Source: Jatrophihabitans telluris
GTDB taxonomy: Bacteria > Actinomycetota > Actinomycetes > Mycobacteriales > Jatrophihabitantaceae
Length of the DNA: 64,000 nt
Reading direction: 5' to 3'
Assembly (NCBI RefSeq): GCF_023516435.1
Contig: NZ_CP097332.1
Coordinates: forward strand, 2,480,001-2,544,000
This document shows positions 16,701-25,484 of this stretch, one piece after another. The notes beneath the pieces are model-generated. The model made no database searches. It saw nothing but the letters and a program-made list of their open reading frames with translations, and was not told where the DNA came from. Position numbers and translations under genes: made by a program. Each line of letters starts with the position of its first letter. Positions within the stretch are counted from its first letter, which is position 1.

Positions 16701-18935
16701 TCAGCGTGCGGGCAGGGTCTGACGCTCACGCACTCGAAGGGACAGCCAATGGTCCAGCTCGACGGCCGGCATCGGGCGAGCGATGTGGAAACCCTGGGCC
16801 TGGTCGCACCCGTGCCGAGCCAGTTCGGCCAGCGCGGTGTCGTTCTCCACACCCTCGGCCACCATCCGCAGACCCAGGCTGTGGGCCAGCCCGATCGTGG
16901 ACACGACAAGTGCGGCCGCGCGCGCATCGTCGGCCATCGGGAACACGAACGCCCGGTCGAGCTTCAGTTCGTCGATGGGCAGATCGCGCAGGTAGGCCAG
17001 CGAACTGTAGCCAGTGCCGAAGTCGTCCACCGAGATCTCGATGCCCTGATCGCGCAACCGATGCAGGATGCGACGGCCACGATCGCGATCATCCATCAAG
17101 GATTCTTCGGTGATCTCGAGCTTCAGCATGCAAGCGGGTAGTTGTCGGGCGGCGAGCCGCTGCGCGATGAACTCGGGAAGCTCGTCATCGACGAGTGAGC
17201 TGGCCGATACGTTCACCGCCACGGGCAGTGGACGGCCGAGGGCGGCCCAATCGGCCGCCTGGGCCACCGCAAGCGCGAGGACCCGTTCGGTGAGAGCGGG
17301 CATCATGCCGCCCTCCTCGATCAGCGGCAGGAAGCCGTCGGGATAGACCAGTCCCCGCCGGGGATGATCCCAGCGAACCAGCGCCTCGACCCCGCAGATC
17401 TCGTCCGTCCGCAGATCGAGTTTGGGCTGGAAGTGCAGGACGAACTGATCGGTGTGCAGCGCGGTCCGCAGCTCTTGCAGCGTTCGCAGGCGATCATCGC
17501 CGTTGCTCTCGTCGGCGGCGGCGTAGACGTGGCTCTTCAATCGCGCCCGCTTCGCCTTGTACATCGCGATGTCGGCCCGACGCAGCAGTCCGCTGACCTC
17601 CATGCCGTGCTCGGGGGCCAGCGCGATGCCGATGCTCACGTCCGTTGCGATCATGATGTCGTTGAGCGCGAACGGGGCGGCGAGCTCGGCGTGGATGCGA
17701 GAGGCTGCGGCTTCGGCCTGGGCCTGATCGACGTCAGTCAGCAGCAGCGCGAACTCGTCTCCGCCGAGCCGGGCCAGCAGATCGTAGTCTCGAAGCAGGG
17801 TAGCCAGACGCGCTCCGAGACCGACGAGCAGTCGATCGCCGATGTGGTGCCCGAGGCTGTCGTTGACTTCCTTGAACTTGTCGAGGTCCAGCAGCAGGAG
17901 CGCCGACCGGGGCGAGACGGCGAGTTGGCGCGCCGCCTGCGCATAGAACGCCCGCCGGTTCGCCAGTCCCGTGAGGTCATCGGTACCGGCCTGTCGACGG
18001 AGTTCGCCCAGGCGCCATTGATGACCGAACGCAAGTTGGGTGCGAACGCCGGTCAGTACGACCGTCAGTGCCGCCAGCGCGACAGCGACCATCGGCACCG
18101 CAGTGATCGTGCCGGTGATGAGAACGCCCAGGCTGAGGGCTATCGCGATTGCCGGCACGGCGAGAACGGTCGGCTGGGCGGTAGCCGGCGCCCGCTCGGC
18201 CGGGCGACGCGTCGCCCACAGTGTCGTGAGCGTCAATCCGATGGCCCAGGTGGCGTCCAGGGGGGTGCCCAGGTGATAGCTGCCGCTCGCGATGCTGCGG
18301 TCATAGATCACGTCGGCGCAGGCGAATACCGCGAAGCCCGCCATGAGGGCCATCCACGACGGCGACAACCGGAATCGTTTGAGGGCCGCGATCGCGACCA
18401 CCACGAACACCAGGGCAAGGTCGAGCAACGGGAAGGACAACGAGACGAGGGTGCCGGCGATCGACTGGTCGGACACGCTGAAGGCGGGACCGAGCAGCAC
18501 CGCGACCGCGGCGGCGGCGCCGAAGCCGCCGACGATGCTGTCGAGCCAGATCCCGCGCCGCGCCGCGCGCAACTCGCGACGGGCGGCCAGGACCAGCGTG
18601 GCCAGGACCGCAGGGTAGAAGGCCAGATACCCGATGTCGGCAGTCGACGGAACGTCCAGCGAGGTGTGATGGGCCTCGGCCAGGACCAGCGCTACATTGC
18701 CGAAGGCGAACGCCGTGATGCCTATGGCCAGCCAGCAGATTTCGGGGCGGCGGGCGCCCGCCCCGGGCACGGCGAGCCAGCAGACCAGCGCGGGCACGAA
18801 CTGCGTGAGCACGCAGAGCCAGCCGTCCACGAACGGCTCGAACGCCGAGCCGTGAACGGTGAGCAGGCAGGTATATGTGGCGACGAGCAGCCACATCAGC
18901 GACTGGGCACACCTGCGAGAGCGTGTGAACTGCAT
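16701..18935 (-). CDS. Membrane-anchored GGDEF-EAL protein (c-di-GMP turnover)
   Basis: 744 aa. Residues about 10-305 contain roughly nine hydrophobic helices, a MASE-like sensory membrane region. A GGDEF domain (about 315-480) has the intact catalytic RLGGDEFALLL motif, and an EAL domain (about 490-735) keeps EVEALVRW-type and DDFGTGYSSLAYL motifs. Both cyclase and phosphodiesterase activities therefore look possible; which dominates cannot be told. The gene stands alone with short intergenic gaps on either side. Confidence 0.93.
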   Translation of the reverse strand: MQFTRSRRCAQSLMWLLVATYTCLLTVHGSAFEPFVDGWLCVLTQFVPALVCWLAVPGAGARRPEICWLAIGITAFAFGNVALVLAEAHHTSLDVPSTADIGYLAFYPAVLATLVLAARRELRAARRGIWLDSIVGGFGAAAAVAVLLGPAFSVSDQSIAGTLVSLSFPLLDLALVFVVVAIAALKRFRLSPSWMALMAGFAVFACADVIYDRSIASGSYHLGTPLDATWAIGLTLTTLWATRRPAERAPATAQPTVLAVPAIAIALSLGVLITGTITAVPMVAVALAALTVVLTGVRTQLAFGHQWRLGELRRQAGTDDLTGLANRRAFYAQAARQLAVSPRSALLLLDLDKFKEVNDSLGHHIGDRLLVGLGARLATLLRDYDLLARLGGDEFALLLTDVDQAQAEAAASRIHAELAAPFALNDIMIATDVSIGIALAPEHGMEVSGLLRRADIAMYKAKRARLKSHVYAAADESNGDDRLRTLQELRTALHTDQFVLHFQPKLDLRTDEICGVEALVRWDHPRRGLVYPDGFLPLIEEGGMMPALTERVLALAVAQAADWAALGRPLPVAVNVSASSLVDDELPEFIAQRLAARQLPACMLKLEITEESLMDDRDRGRRILHRLRDQGIEISVDDFGTGYSSLAYLRDLPIDELKLDRAFVFPMADDARAAALVVSTIGLAHSLGLRMVAEGVENDTALAELARHGCDQAQGFHIARPMPAVELDHWLSLRVRERQTLPAR

Positions 18936-19007
18936 GAGCTGTCCGATCCGTAGCTGACAGGAGCCTCATCGGCAGCTGAGGTGTCCGCCTGAGGGAGGGA
19001 TCGTCCC

Positions 19008-19571
19008 TCAGACCGGTTCGAGGGTGAAACGTCCCTGCGCATCCTCGAAGAACACCAGCACAGCGTAGTCGTCGCCACTGATGGAACCGTGGCACACGCT
19101 CACGACGTTCTGGGCCACTTTCGGAGTGGGCGGGCAGTCCATGCGGGACACGCTCCCGCCGTCCTGCGCGATTCGATCGCGCACCGCGGTGGCCAACGCG
19201 CTTGCGCTCAACGCCCCGCTCGGTACGGCGTTCAATTGGCCGGTGAGCGGGACGAGGGCACCCTGCCCCGACGACGATGCTCTGGACGGCACGGTGGCGA
19301 GCACGACCACCCCGATGACCAGCACGCCGATCAAGGCCACGATCGACACGATCAACCCGGCGATGGCCAGTCCTCGACCACGTGGCTGCGGCGCGACCGG
19401 CATGCCGACCGGCCCCATGTTCGGATACACCGGTTGGTACTCGGGATACACGCGCGGCTCCACTTCGGCGTGCCAGCGAGGTCCTGCCGGCGGGTTTTCC
19501 AGACGATTCGGCCGGCGCCGCGCAAACCTGAGGATTCCGGAGAAGGCGTTGCCGAGTCCGGACGCGGGCAC
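19008..19571 (-). CDS. DUF4333 membrane protein
   Basis: 187 aa, GTG start at 19571. A proline-rich cytoplasmic N-terminus with repeated PEYQPVYPN-type residues is followed by one transmembrane helix (about residues 69-91, GLAIAGLIVSIVALIGVLV region) and an extracytoplasmic DUF4333 domain with a conserved Cys pair in RMDCPPTPKV and VSVCHGSI. DUF4333 proteins are typical of actinobacteria and have no settled function. It is divergent from nrdAB; its start lies 39 bp from the first NrdR-like box. Confidence 0.82.
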   Translation of the reverse strand: MPASGLGNAFSGILRFARRRPNRLENPPAGPRWHAEVEPRVYPEYQPVYPNMGPVGMPVAPQPRGRGLAIAGLIVSIVALIGVLVIGVVVLATVPSRASSSGQGALVPLTGQLNAVPSGALSASALATAVRDRIAQDGGSVSRMDCPPTPKVAQNVVSVCHGSISGDDYAVLVFFEDAQGRFTLEPV

Positions 19572-19609
19572 AGCTAGCGAGCGAGGCGCAGTGAACGTGC
19601 GACACGCCG

Positions 19610-19656
19610 CTACGACATGTAGTTACCAACATCGTCAGTACCACTAGATATGGTGT
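19610..19656 (+). promoter_or_regulatory. Tandem NrdR-box-like repeats over the nrdAB promoter
   Basis: Two 16-bp sites start exactly 31 bp apart: 19610-19625 (9 of 16 positions match the general NrdR consensus acaCWAtATaTwGtgt) and 19641-19656 (13 of 16). A 15-bp gap, three helical turns centre to centre, is the known arrangement for the NrdR repressor. A plausible promoter, TTACCA (19623-19628) and TAGATA (19645-19650) with 16 bp between, is covered by the boxes, so NrdR binding would block RNA polymerase. NrdR itself is not encoded in the window. Confidence 0.75.
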
Positions 19657-19663
19657 GCTCGCA

Positions 19664-19870
19664 GCTGGTTCGCCCGTCATCCAGGCGGGTCGAGGCAACA
19701 GGGAATCCGGTGCGAATCCGGGACTGCCCCGCAGCGGTGAGTGGGAACGACAGCCGTCAACACAAGCACTGGGCACACAGCCTGGGAAGCGACGGCCAGT
19801 AGGTGGCGGGTACTCGGGGATTCGAACCCCGAGCGGCCGGCCGCGCCCACGAGTCCGAAGACCTGCCAGC
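19664..19870 (+). promoter_or_regulatory. Cobalamin (B12) riboswitch aptamer
   Basis: The core B12 box is recognisable: a GGGAATCCGGTGCGAATCC element at 19711, the GACTGCCCCGCAGCGGT segment at 19722-19738, a GCCTGGGAAG element at 19780 and the closing CGAAGACCTGCC at 19856. The closing stem pairs GCTGG (19664-19668) with CCAGC (19866-19870). An internal hairpin (CTCGGGG...CCCCGAG, 19813-19833) is a variable arm. In known cases, B12 binding turns off B12-independent ribonucleotide reductase when a B12-dependent class II enzyme can work. It controls nrdAB, 140 nt downstream. Confidence 0.93.
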
Positions 19871-19871
19871 G

Positions 19872-19929
19872 CACCGCGCACACCCGTGCGCGGTGGTCTG
19901 ATGCCTCGTGGGACGGCAGACGGCAGGTC
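19872..19929 (+). promoter_or_regulatory. Candidate expression platform of the B12 riboswitch
   Basis: Immediately after the aptamer, CACCGCGCAC (19872-19881) and GTGCGCGGTG (19886-19895) form a perfect 10-bp stem with an ACCC loop; no T-run follows. GGCAGGTC (19922-19929) is fully complementary to the aptamer closing segment GACCTGCC (19860-19867), giving a competing pairing. This fits an on/off switch between aptamer closure and an alternative fold. The ribosome-binding site GAGGAG (19998) is not directly in either stem. Confidence 0.55.
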
Positions 19930-20009
19930 GGGCGCCATCGGGTGTGCCGGCTCCGTCGCCCCTCGCGCCGGCCTCCGACCGTTCGGACCCAGCTCGCGAG
20001 GAGAGAGCC

Positions 20010-22415
20010 ATGACGGTCACCATCGACATTCCCACGCCGGAATCCCCGGCGCCCCGAAAGACGATGCAGGTACGCAAGCGAAACGGCGACAGCGAGGCGG
20101 TCGACGTCAACAAGATCGTTCGTGCGGTCGAGCGCTGGGCCGGCGACCTGGACGAGGTCGATCCGCTGCGCGTCGCCACCAAGACGATCAGCGGTCTCTA
20201 CGACGGCGCGACCACCGCAGAACTTGACCGCCTGTCGATCCAGACCTCGGCCGAGATGATCACCGAGGAGCCGCAGTACTCCCGGCTTGCGGCCCGGCTG
20301 CTGGCCAGCTACGTCGAGAAGGAGGTCCGCGGCCAGGGCATCGCCTCGTTCAGCCAGGCGATCGGCCTCGGGCACGCTGAGGGCCTGATCGGCGAGGAGA
20401 CCGCGCGCTTCGTCAAGGACAACGCCCGCAAGCTCGACTTCGCCATCGACGAGGACGCCGATCGCCGCTTCGAGTACTTCGGCCTGCGCACCGTCTACGA
20501 CCGCTACCTGCTGCGGCATCCCAAGGATCGCCTGGTCATCGAGACCCCGCAGTACTTCCTGCTCCGCGTCGCCTGCGGGTTGTCCCGCACCACGACCGAG
20601 GCGATCGATTTCTACCGACTGATGTCCTCGCTCGCCTATTTGCCCAGCAGCCCGACGCTGTTCAACTCGGGTACGGGGCACACCCAGATGTCCTCCTGCT
20701 ACCTCGTCGACTCGCCCAAGGACGAGCTCGACTCGATCTATTCGCGCTACCAGCAGGTCGCGCGCCTGTCGAAGTTCGCCGGCGGCATCGGGATCTCCTT
20801 CTCCCGCGTCCGCTCGCGCGGCGCCCTGATCCGGGGGACGAACGGCCAGTCGAACGGGATCGTCCCGTTCCTGCGCACGCTGGACTCCTCCGTCGCGGCC
20901 GTGAATCAGGGTGGCCGGCGCAAGGGCGCCGCGTGCGTCTACCTCGACACCTGGCACCCCGACGTCGAGGAGTTCCTGGAACTGCGGGACAACACCGGTG
21001 AGGACGCCCGGCGCGCCCACAACCTCAATCTCGCCAACTGGGTGCCGGACGAGTTCATGCGGCGCGTCGAGGCCGACGAGCCGTGGTCGCTGATCGACCC
21101 GGACCAGGTCCCCGAACTGGCCGATCTATGGGGCGACGCCTTCGACGCGGCCTACCGTTCGGCCGAGGCCGAGGGGCGTTTCGTCCGGCAGGTGAGGGCT
21201 CGTGACCTCTACGGCAAGATGATGCGCACCCTGGCCCAGACCGGCAACGGGTGGATGGTGTTCAAGGACGCGTCCAATCGCCTGTCGAATCAGACCGCGC
21301 TGGCCCACAACGTCGTGCATCTGTCCAACCTGTGCACCGAGATCATCGAGGTCACCAACGATGGCGAGACCGCTGTCTGCAACCTCGGCTCGGTCAACCT
21401 GGCGCGCCATCTCACGCCCGCGGCCGACGGCGTGGACTGGGACAAGCTCCGCCAGACCGTGCGGACCGCCGTGCCGTTCCTGGACCGGGTCATCGACATC
21501 AACTACTACCCGTCCGAGCAGGCCGCGGCGTCCAACCCGCGCTGGCGTCCAGTCGGCCTGGGTGTCATGGGGCTGCAGGATGTGTTCTTCGCGTTGCGGC
21601 TGCCCTTCGACTCCCCCGCCGCGCTGGAACTGTCGACCCGGATCGCGGAGGAGATCTACCTGACCGCACTGGAGACCTCGGCCGAGCTCGCCGAGCAGTT
21701 CGGACCACACCCTGCCTACGCCGAGACGCGTGCCGCCGGCGGACAGCTGCAGCCGGACCTCTGGGGCGTCACGCCGACCCAGACCGGGCGTTGGACCGCG
21801 CTGCGAGAGCGGGTTGCGGCGAGCGGGCTGCGCAACTCCCTGCTGATCGCGATCGCGCCCACCGCGACGATCGCCTCCATCGCCGGGTGTTACGAGTGCA
21901 TCGAACCGCAGGTGTCGAACCTGTTCAAGCGCGAAACCCTCAGTGGGGAATTCCTGCAGATCAACGCCGCCCTGGTTCGTGATCTGAAAGCTCATGGACT
22001 GTGGACGGCTGAGGTCCGGGACGCGATCAAGCGGGCCGAAGGATCGGTCCAGGATCTCCTGGCGTTACCGGCGGAGGCCCGAACGTTGTTCCGCACCGCG
22101 TGGGAGCTGCCGCAACGGGCTTTAATCGATATCGCCGCGGCGCGGGCGCCTTACATCGACCAGTCGCAGTCGCTGAACCTGTTCATGGCCGCCCCGTCGA
22201 TCGGCAAGCTGTCGTCGATGTACCTGCACGCCTGGAAGAGCGGTTTGAAGACGACGTACTACCTTCGGTCGCGCCCAGCGACCCGCATCCAGCAAGCGAC
22301 CGTCGCCCCCACGCCCCGGGCGGGTGCGGCAGCGAACCAGTCCGCCACCGTCTCCGACGAACAAGCGCTCGCATGCTCCCTGGAGAACCCCGAGAACTGC
22401 GAGGCCTGCCAGTGA
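20010..22415 (+). CDS. nrdA: Ribonucleoside-diphosphate reductase, class Ia, alpha subunit
   Basis: 801 aa from the ATG at 20010, preceded by GAGGAGAG; the frame is open upstream through the riboswitch but that is leader. An N-terminal ATP-cone (about 18-105) senses ATP/dATP. Active-site motifs follow: SGTGHTQMSSCYL with the first redox Cys, NLCTEI with the thiyl-radical Cys and its Glu, AVCNLGSVNL with the second redox Cys, and PTATIASIAG for phosphate binding. The C-terminus carries CEACQ, the CxxC pair that takes electrons from thioredoxin. It reduces ribonucleotides to deoxyribonucleotides with NrdB. GTGA overlap with nrdB. Confidence 0.97.
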   Translation: MTVTIDIPTPESPAPRKTMQVRKRNGDSEAVDVNKIVRAVERWAGDLDEVDPLRVATKTISGLYDGATTAELDRLSIQTSAEMITEEPQYSRLAARLLASYVEKEVRGQGIASFSQAIGLGHAEGLIGEETARFVKDNARKLDFAIDEDADRRFEYFGLRTVYDRYLLRHPKDRLVIETPQYFLLRVACGLSRTTTEAIDFYRLMSSLAYLPSSPTLFNSGTGHTQMSSCYLVDSPKDELDSIYSRYQQVARLSKFAGGIGISFSRVRSRGALIRGTNGQSNGIVPFLRTLDSSVAAVNQGGRRKGAACVYLDTWHPDVEEFLELRDNTGEDARRAHNLNLANWVPDEFMRRVEADEPWSLIDPDQVPELADLWGDAFDAAYRSAEAEGRFVRQVRARDLYGKMMRTLAQTGNGWMVFKDASNRLSNQTALAHNVVHLSNLCTEIIEVTNDGETAVCNLGSVNLARHLTPAADGVDWDKLRQTVRTAVPFLDRVIDINYYPSEQAAASNPRWRPVGLGVMGLQDVFFALRLPFDSPAALELSTRIAEEIYLTALETSAELAEQFGPHPAYAETRAAGGQLQPDLWGVTPTQTGRWTALRERVAASGLRNSLLIAIAPTATIASIAGCYECIEPQVSNLFKRETLSGEFLQINAALVRDLKAHGLWTAEVRDAIKRAEGSVQDLLALPAEARTLFRTAWELPQRALIDIAAARAPYIDQSQSLNLFMAAPSIGKLSSMYLHAWKSGLKTTYYLRSRPATRIQQATVAPTPRAGAAANQSATVSDEQALACSLENPENCEACQ

Positions 22416-23452
22416 CGGCACCATCGCCATCAGGGGATTCCCGCTTGCCGCAGACGATGCTGCTCGATCCGGGCATGGATCTGACCCTGCGGCCGATGCG
22501 GTACCCGCACTTCTACGACCGGTTCCGCGACGCGATCAAGAACACCTGGACCGTCGAGGAGGTCGATCTGCATTCGGACCTCAAGGATCTGGCGCGGCTC
22601 TCGCCCGCAGAGCAACACCTGGTCAGCCGGCTGGTCGCGTTCTTCGCCACCGGCGACACGATCGTCTCCAACAACCTGGTGCTGAACCTCTACCAGCACG
22701 TCAACTCCCCCGAAGGTCGGCTGTACCTGTCTCGGCAGCTGTTCGAGGAAGCCGTGCACGTCCAGTTCTATCTGACCCTGCTCGACACCTACGTTCCCGA
22801 TCACACTGAACGGTTCGAGGCGTTCGCGGCGGTGGAGAACATCCCCTCGATCCGTCGCAAGGCCGAGTTCTGCTACAAGTGGATCGATTCCATCAACCAG
22901 CTGCACCGGTTGACGAATGCCCCGGAACGTAGGGCTTTTCTGCTCAATCTCATCTGCTTCGCGGCGTGCATCGAGGGCCTGTTCTTCTACGGTGCGTTCG
23001 CCTACGTCTACTTCCTGCGTTCCCGCGGATTGCTCAACGGGCTCGCGTCGGGAACGAACTGGGTCTTCCGCGACGAGTCGATGCACATGGCCTTCGCCTT
23101 CGATGTGGTCGACACCGTCCGCGCGGAGGAACCCGACCTGTTCGACGAAGACCTCACCCAGCAGGTGACGGACATGATCGCGGAGGCGGTCGAGTGCGAG
23201 GTGGCCTTCGCCGAAGACCTGCTCGAGCAGGGAGTGTCCGGGATGTCACTGCTGGACATGCGCGAATACCTGCAGCACGTGGCCGATCGGCGACTGTCCC
23301 AGTTGGGCATCGATCCGCTCTACGGCTCGAAGAACCCGTTCGCGTTCATGGAGTTGCAGGACGTGCAGGAGTTGTCGAACTTCTTCGAACGCAAGGTCTC
23401 GTCGTACCAGGTCGGGGTCAGCGGCACGGTCGGGTTCGACGACGAGTTCTGA
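22412..23452 (+). CDS. nrdB: Ribonucleoside-diphosphate reductase, class Ia, beta (radical) subunit
   Basis: 346 aa from the GTG at 22412. Metal ligands are Asp82 in ATGDTIV, Glu113 and His116 in FEEAVHVQFY, and later Glu and His in ECEVAF and RDESMHMAF. Tyr120, four residues after His116, is in the radical-tyrosine position, so this is a Tyr-radical subunit and not a class Ic-type Phe variant. The C-terminal tail GFDDEF is the usual NrdA-docking peptide. No third nrdS-like regulator gene follows; the caspase gene is convergent 14 nt on. Confidence 0.96.
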   Translation: MTAPSPSGDSRLPQTMLLDPGMDLTLRPMRYPHFYDRFRDAIKNTWTVEEVDLHSDLKDLARLSPAEQHLVSRLVAFFATGDTIVSNNLVLNLYQHVNSPEGRLYLSRQLFEEAVHVQFYLTLLDTYVPDHTERFEAFAAVENIPSIRRKAEFCYKWIDSINQLHRLTNAPERRAFLLNLICFAACIEGLFFYGAFAYVYFLRSRGLLNGLASGTNWVFRDESMHMAFAFDVVDTVRAEEPDLFDEDLTQQVTDMIAEAVECEVAFAEDLLEQGVSGMSLLDMREYLQHVADRRLSQLGIDPLYGSKNPFAFMELQDVQELSNFFERKVSSYQVGVSGTVGFDDEF

Positions 23453-23466
23453 TCGGCGACGCTGTC

Positions 23467-24891
23467 CTACCGAGCAGCCGCGATCAGCACCGCACACCCG
23501 GAGTGTTGTACATAGGCGGCGCGGGCCGCACCAGTGCTCAACTGGTGGGCCTGCGTCGCCGCGGTCAAGCGCTCGAAGTTCAGCACGGTCCCGTCCGCGG
23601 CATTGCGAAGCGTCACCGGGCAAGTGCTTCCGGTCAGAGCCGACGCGGTCACCGTGATCATGCCCGTGACCGCGAAGGCGTCGGTGTCGCCCCGGCTGTT
23701 TGCCACGGTGGCCGGAAGCGGGAGCGAGCCGGGCCCGGCCAGTGGGGCGAGCTGGCAGCCGGATTCGTTCTTCAGCAAGGTCAGGGCACCGGTCTGCGCG
23801 ACCTGGAAAGTCGCCGGATCGTAGATTCCCGCGGCGAGCTGGATCGTTGTGCCGCTTGCCGATCGGATCGCGACCGCGCACCCGGGGTCGCCGTCGACCG
23901 AGGCGGCGTCCTGAATCTTCAGTCTCCACGGCGAGGCAGCCGAGTACTGGCGATCGACGATGTTCGGTGTCGTGCCGACATGGCCGTGTCCGCCCGAGCC
24001 CGACGTGCCCTGCAGCAGCACGATCGTGGTGAGGAGCCCGGCAGCGGCAAGGACGCTGACACCGGCGAGCGTCGTGCGGCGACCGATCCAGCGGTCCCGC
24101 CCGGCTGACCTCGCACGCCCTGTGGCCGGATCAGAGCGGACTGGCGGCCCCGGCGGCGGATCAGCAGTCGGTGCGCCTTGGCGCTTGGCCAACGCAATGT
24201 CACCGTCGCCGGCCACCTTGCGCTGTGGGATCTGCTTTCCCTCAGCGCGCAGACGACGGTCGATGTAGGCGTAGAGGTCTGAGAAGTCGACGTAGCCGTC
24301 GTGGTCACGGTCGACGGCAGCGCCGACCAGACCCTCAACCAGATGCTGGGTGAAATGGCTCGTCCCGTCCGCCTCGGTTGCGTCGTTGGCCAACTGCGTG
24401 CCGCGACAGCTCGTCAGGACGTAGCGGCCAGGTCCGGCGACCGCATCGCTGAACTCGCCACCCCGGAAGGCACCGGCATAGCAACAGTCGAGGACGACCA
24501 CCAGCGTCCGGGCCCGCGACGCCTCCGCGAACTCGTTGATCCTGGTGCTACTGACCGCGGTGGCGAGCAGGTCAGCGCTGTCGGTGTCCTGCATACATAG
24601 ATGCAGCCGGCCGAGCTGGTCGAGCTTTCCGTGGCCGCTGAAATAGAGCAGCAGGACGTCCTCGCGCTGCGCCGATCCGAAGAACGTCCCGATCGCGCGA
24701 AGCGCTCTGCTGGAGGTGGTCTCACTCAGCAGGGTGACGTTGATTTCGTCGAAGAGGCCCGTTTCCTGGTCGGTCAGCGCGCGGCGGAGCGCGGCGAGGT
24801 CATTCGGCGGTCCCTTCAGCGGCTGAAGATTGTGCTCGTCGGCGGGATAGGTGGCATTGCCGATCAGGAGCGCTCGGTACTTGGCGGCCAC
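23467..24891 (-). CDS. EACC1-associated caspase with membrane helix and exported C-terminal domain
   Basis: 474 aa, GTG start at 24891, overlapping the EACC1 gene by 28 nt. Residues 1-185 are a caspase/metacaspase p20-like domain: YRALLIGN at the first strand, the catalytic His87 in YFSGHGKLD and Cys137 in VVLDCCYAGAF. An EF-hand-like DRDHDGYVDFSDLY loop (194-206) is followed by a Pro-rich linker, one transmembrane helix (about 274-294) and a 180-residue C-terminal domain with four cysteines. It is expected to be a cysteine protease held at the membrane with the catalytic part in the cytoplasm. Pairing with EACC1 marks it as a conflict/immunity-type effector. Confidence 0.92.
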   Translation of the reverse strand: MAAKYRALLIGNATYPADEHNLQPLKGPPNDLAALRRALTDQETGLFDEINVTLLSETTSSRALRAIGTFFGSAQREDVLLLYFSGHGKLDQLGRLHLCMQDTDSADLLATAVSSTRINEFAEASRARTLVVVLDCCYAGAFRGGEFSDAVAGPGRYVLTSCRGTQLANDATEADGTSHFTQHLVEGLVGAAVDRDHDGYVDFSDLYAYIDRRLRAEGKQIPQRKVAGDGDIALAKRQGAPTADPPPGPPVRSDPATGRARSAGRDRWIGRRTTLAGVSVLAAAGLLTTIVLLQGTSGSGGHGHVGTTPNIVDRQYSAASPWRLKIQDAASVDGDPGCAVAIRSASGTTIQLAAGIYDPATFQVAQTGALTLLKNESGCQLAPLAGPGSLPLPATVANSRGDTDAFAVTGMITVTASALTGSTCPVTLRNAADGTVLNFERLTAATQAHQLSTGAARAAYVQHSGCAVLIAAAR

Positions 24892-25283
24892 TGTGGCCCT
24901 CCCACGCGTCGCGCGGCTGCTTCGGCGATGCTGCGAACGCTGTCCACATCGATGGCGCTACCGGTCAGGGTCACGAAATGCGTCTGGCCGTCCTCGTCCC
25001 AGCGGACGTCGACGCGGCGGTCGCGGTCTCGGGCGAGCCAGGCCCGGAACATCTCGAAGGTCGTCGTGAAGGCCCCCGCGCTGCCGAGCGCGACGATGAC
25101 CTCGGTGATGGTCCCCTTGGCCCCAGCCCGGACGTGGTGCCGCTGCCGGATCTCGGCCACATGCTCAAGATCGGAGACGAGCACCGCGACCTGGTCGCGC
25201 CACCGGTCGTCATCGGCGGAGTACGCGTCACTGCGCGGCTCGATAACCAGCTCGAACGGACCCGCTGTGCTGTGCTGGAGCAT
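24864..25283 (-). CDS. EACC1 (effector-associated constant component 1) protein
   Basis: 139 aa from the ATG at 25283; the frame is open further upstream but only this segment has the expected length and composition. An alpha/beta domain: an FELVIEPRSDAY strand, SDLEHVAEI helix, GTITEVIVALGSAGAF and a C-terminal VDVRWDEDGQTHFVTLTGSA sheet region. This matches the EACC1 small domain described alongside caspases, trypsins and STAND NTPases in multicellular bacteria. It precedes and overlaps the caspase gene, the standard order. No STAND NTPase is adjacent. Confidence 0.85.
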   Translation of the reverse strand: MLQHSTAGPFELVIEPRSDAYSADDDRWRDQVAVLVSDLEHVAEIRQRHHVRAGAKGTITEVIVALGSAGAFTTTFEMFRAWLARDRDRRVDVRWDEDGQTHFVTLTGSAIDVDSVRSIAEAAARRVGGPQWPPSTERS

Positions 25284-25484
25284 CACCGACACCTCCGCTA
25301 CTACCGGACGGACGATACGCCGCGAGCGCGGCGGCCGGGATAGTGCTGCGGCACACCGTGGTGCCCAGCACGACCAAGGCTGCTCTTTCGTCGTATACAG
25401 GTGCCAAGAGTCCAAAGCGGTTGATTGTCGGCAGGTCGCGTACGGTCGAATCATGTTCGCACTGCGGATCGGGAGACGTGATCG

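Noticed and set aside
16541-17113. 190-codon plus-strand frame near the GGDEF-EAL 3' end
   Set aside because: Arg/Pro-rich shadow; the 237-bp gap 16464-16700 holds no convincing gene.
17364-18953. 529-codon frame on the plus strand
   Set aside because: Shadow of the GGDEF-EAL gene; Gln/Arg/Gly-rich composition with no domain.
19813-19833. tRNA T-arm-like hairpin (minus strand GGTTCGAATCC pattern with CCA nearby)
   Set aside because: No matching acceptor stem or anticodon arm; the hairpin is a variable arm of the B12 riboswitch.
19664-20009. Longer nrdA start inside the leader (19908)
   Set aside because: That start lies in the riboswitch expression platform; similarity begins only after the ATG at 20010, which has a good ribosome-binding site.
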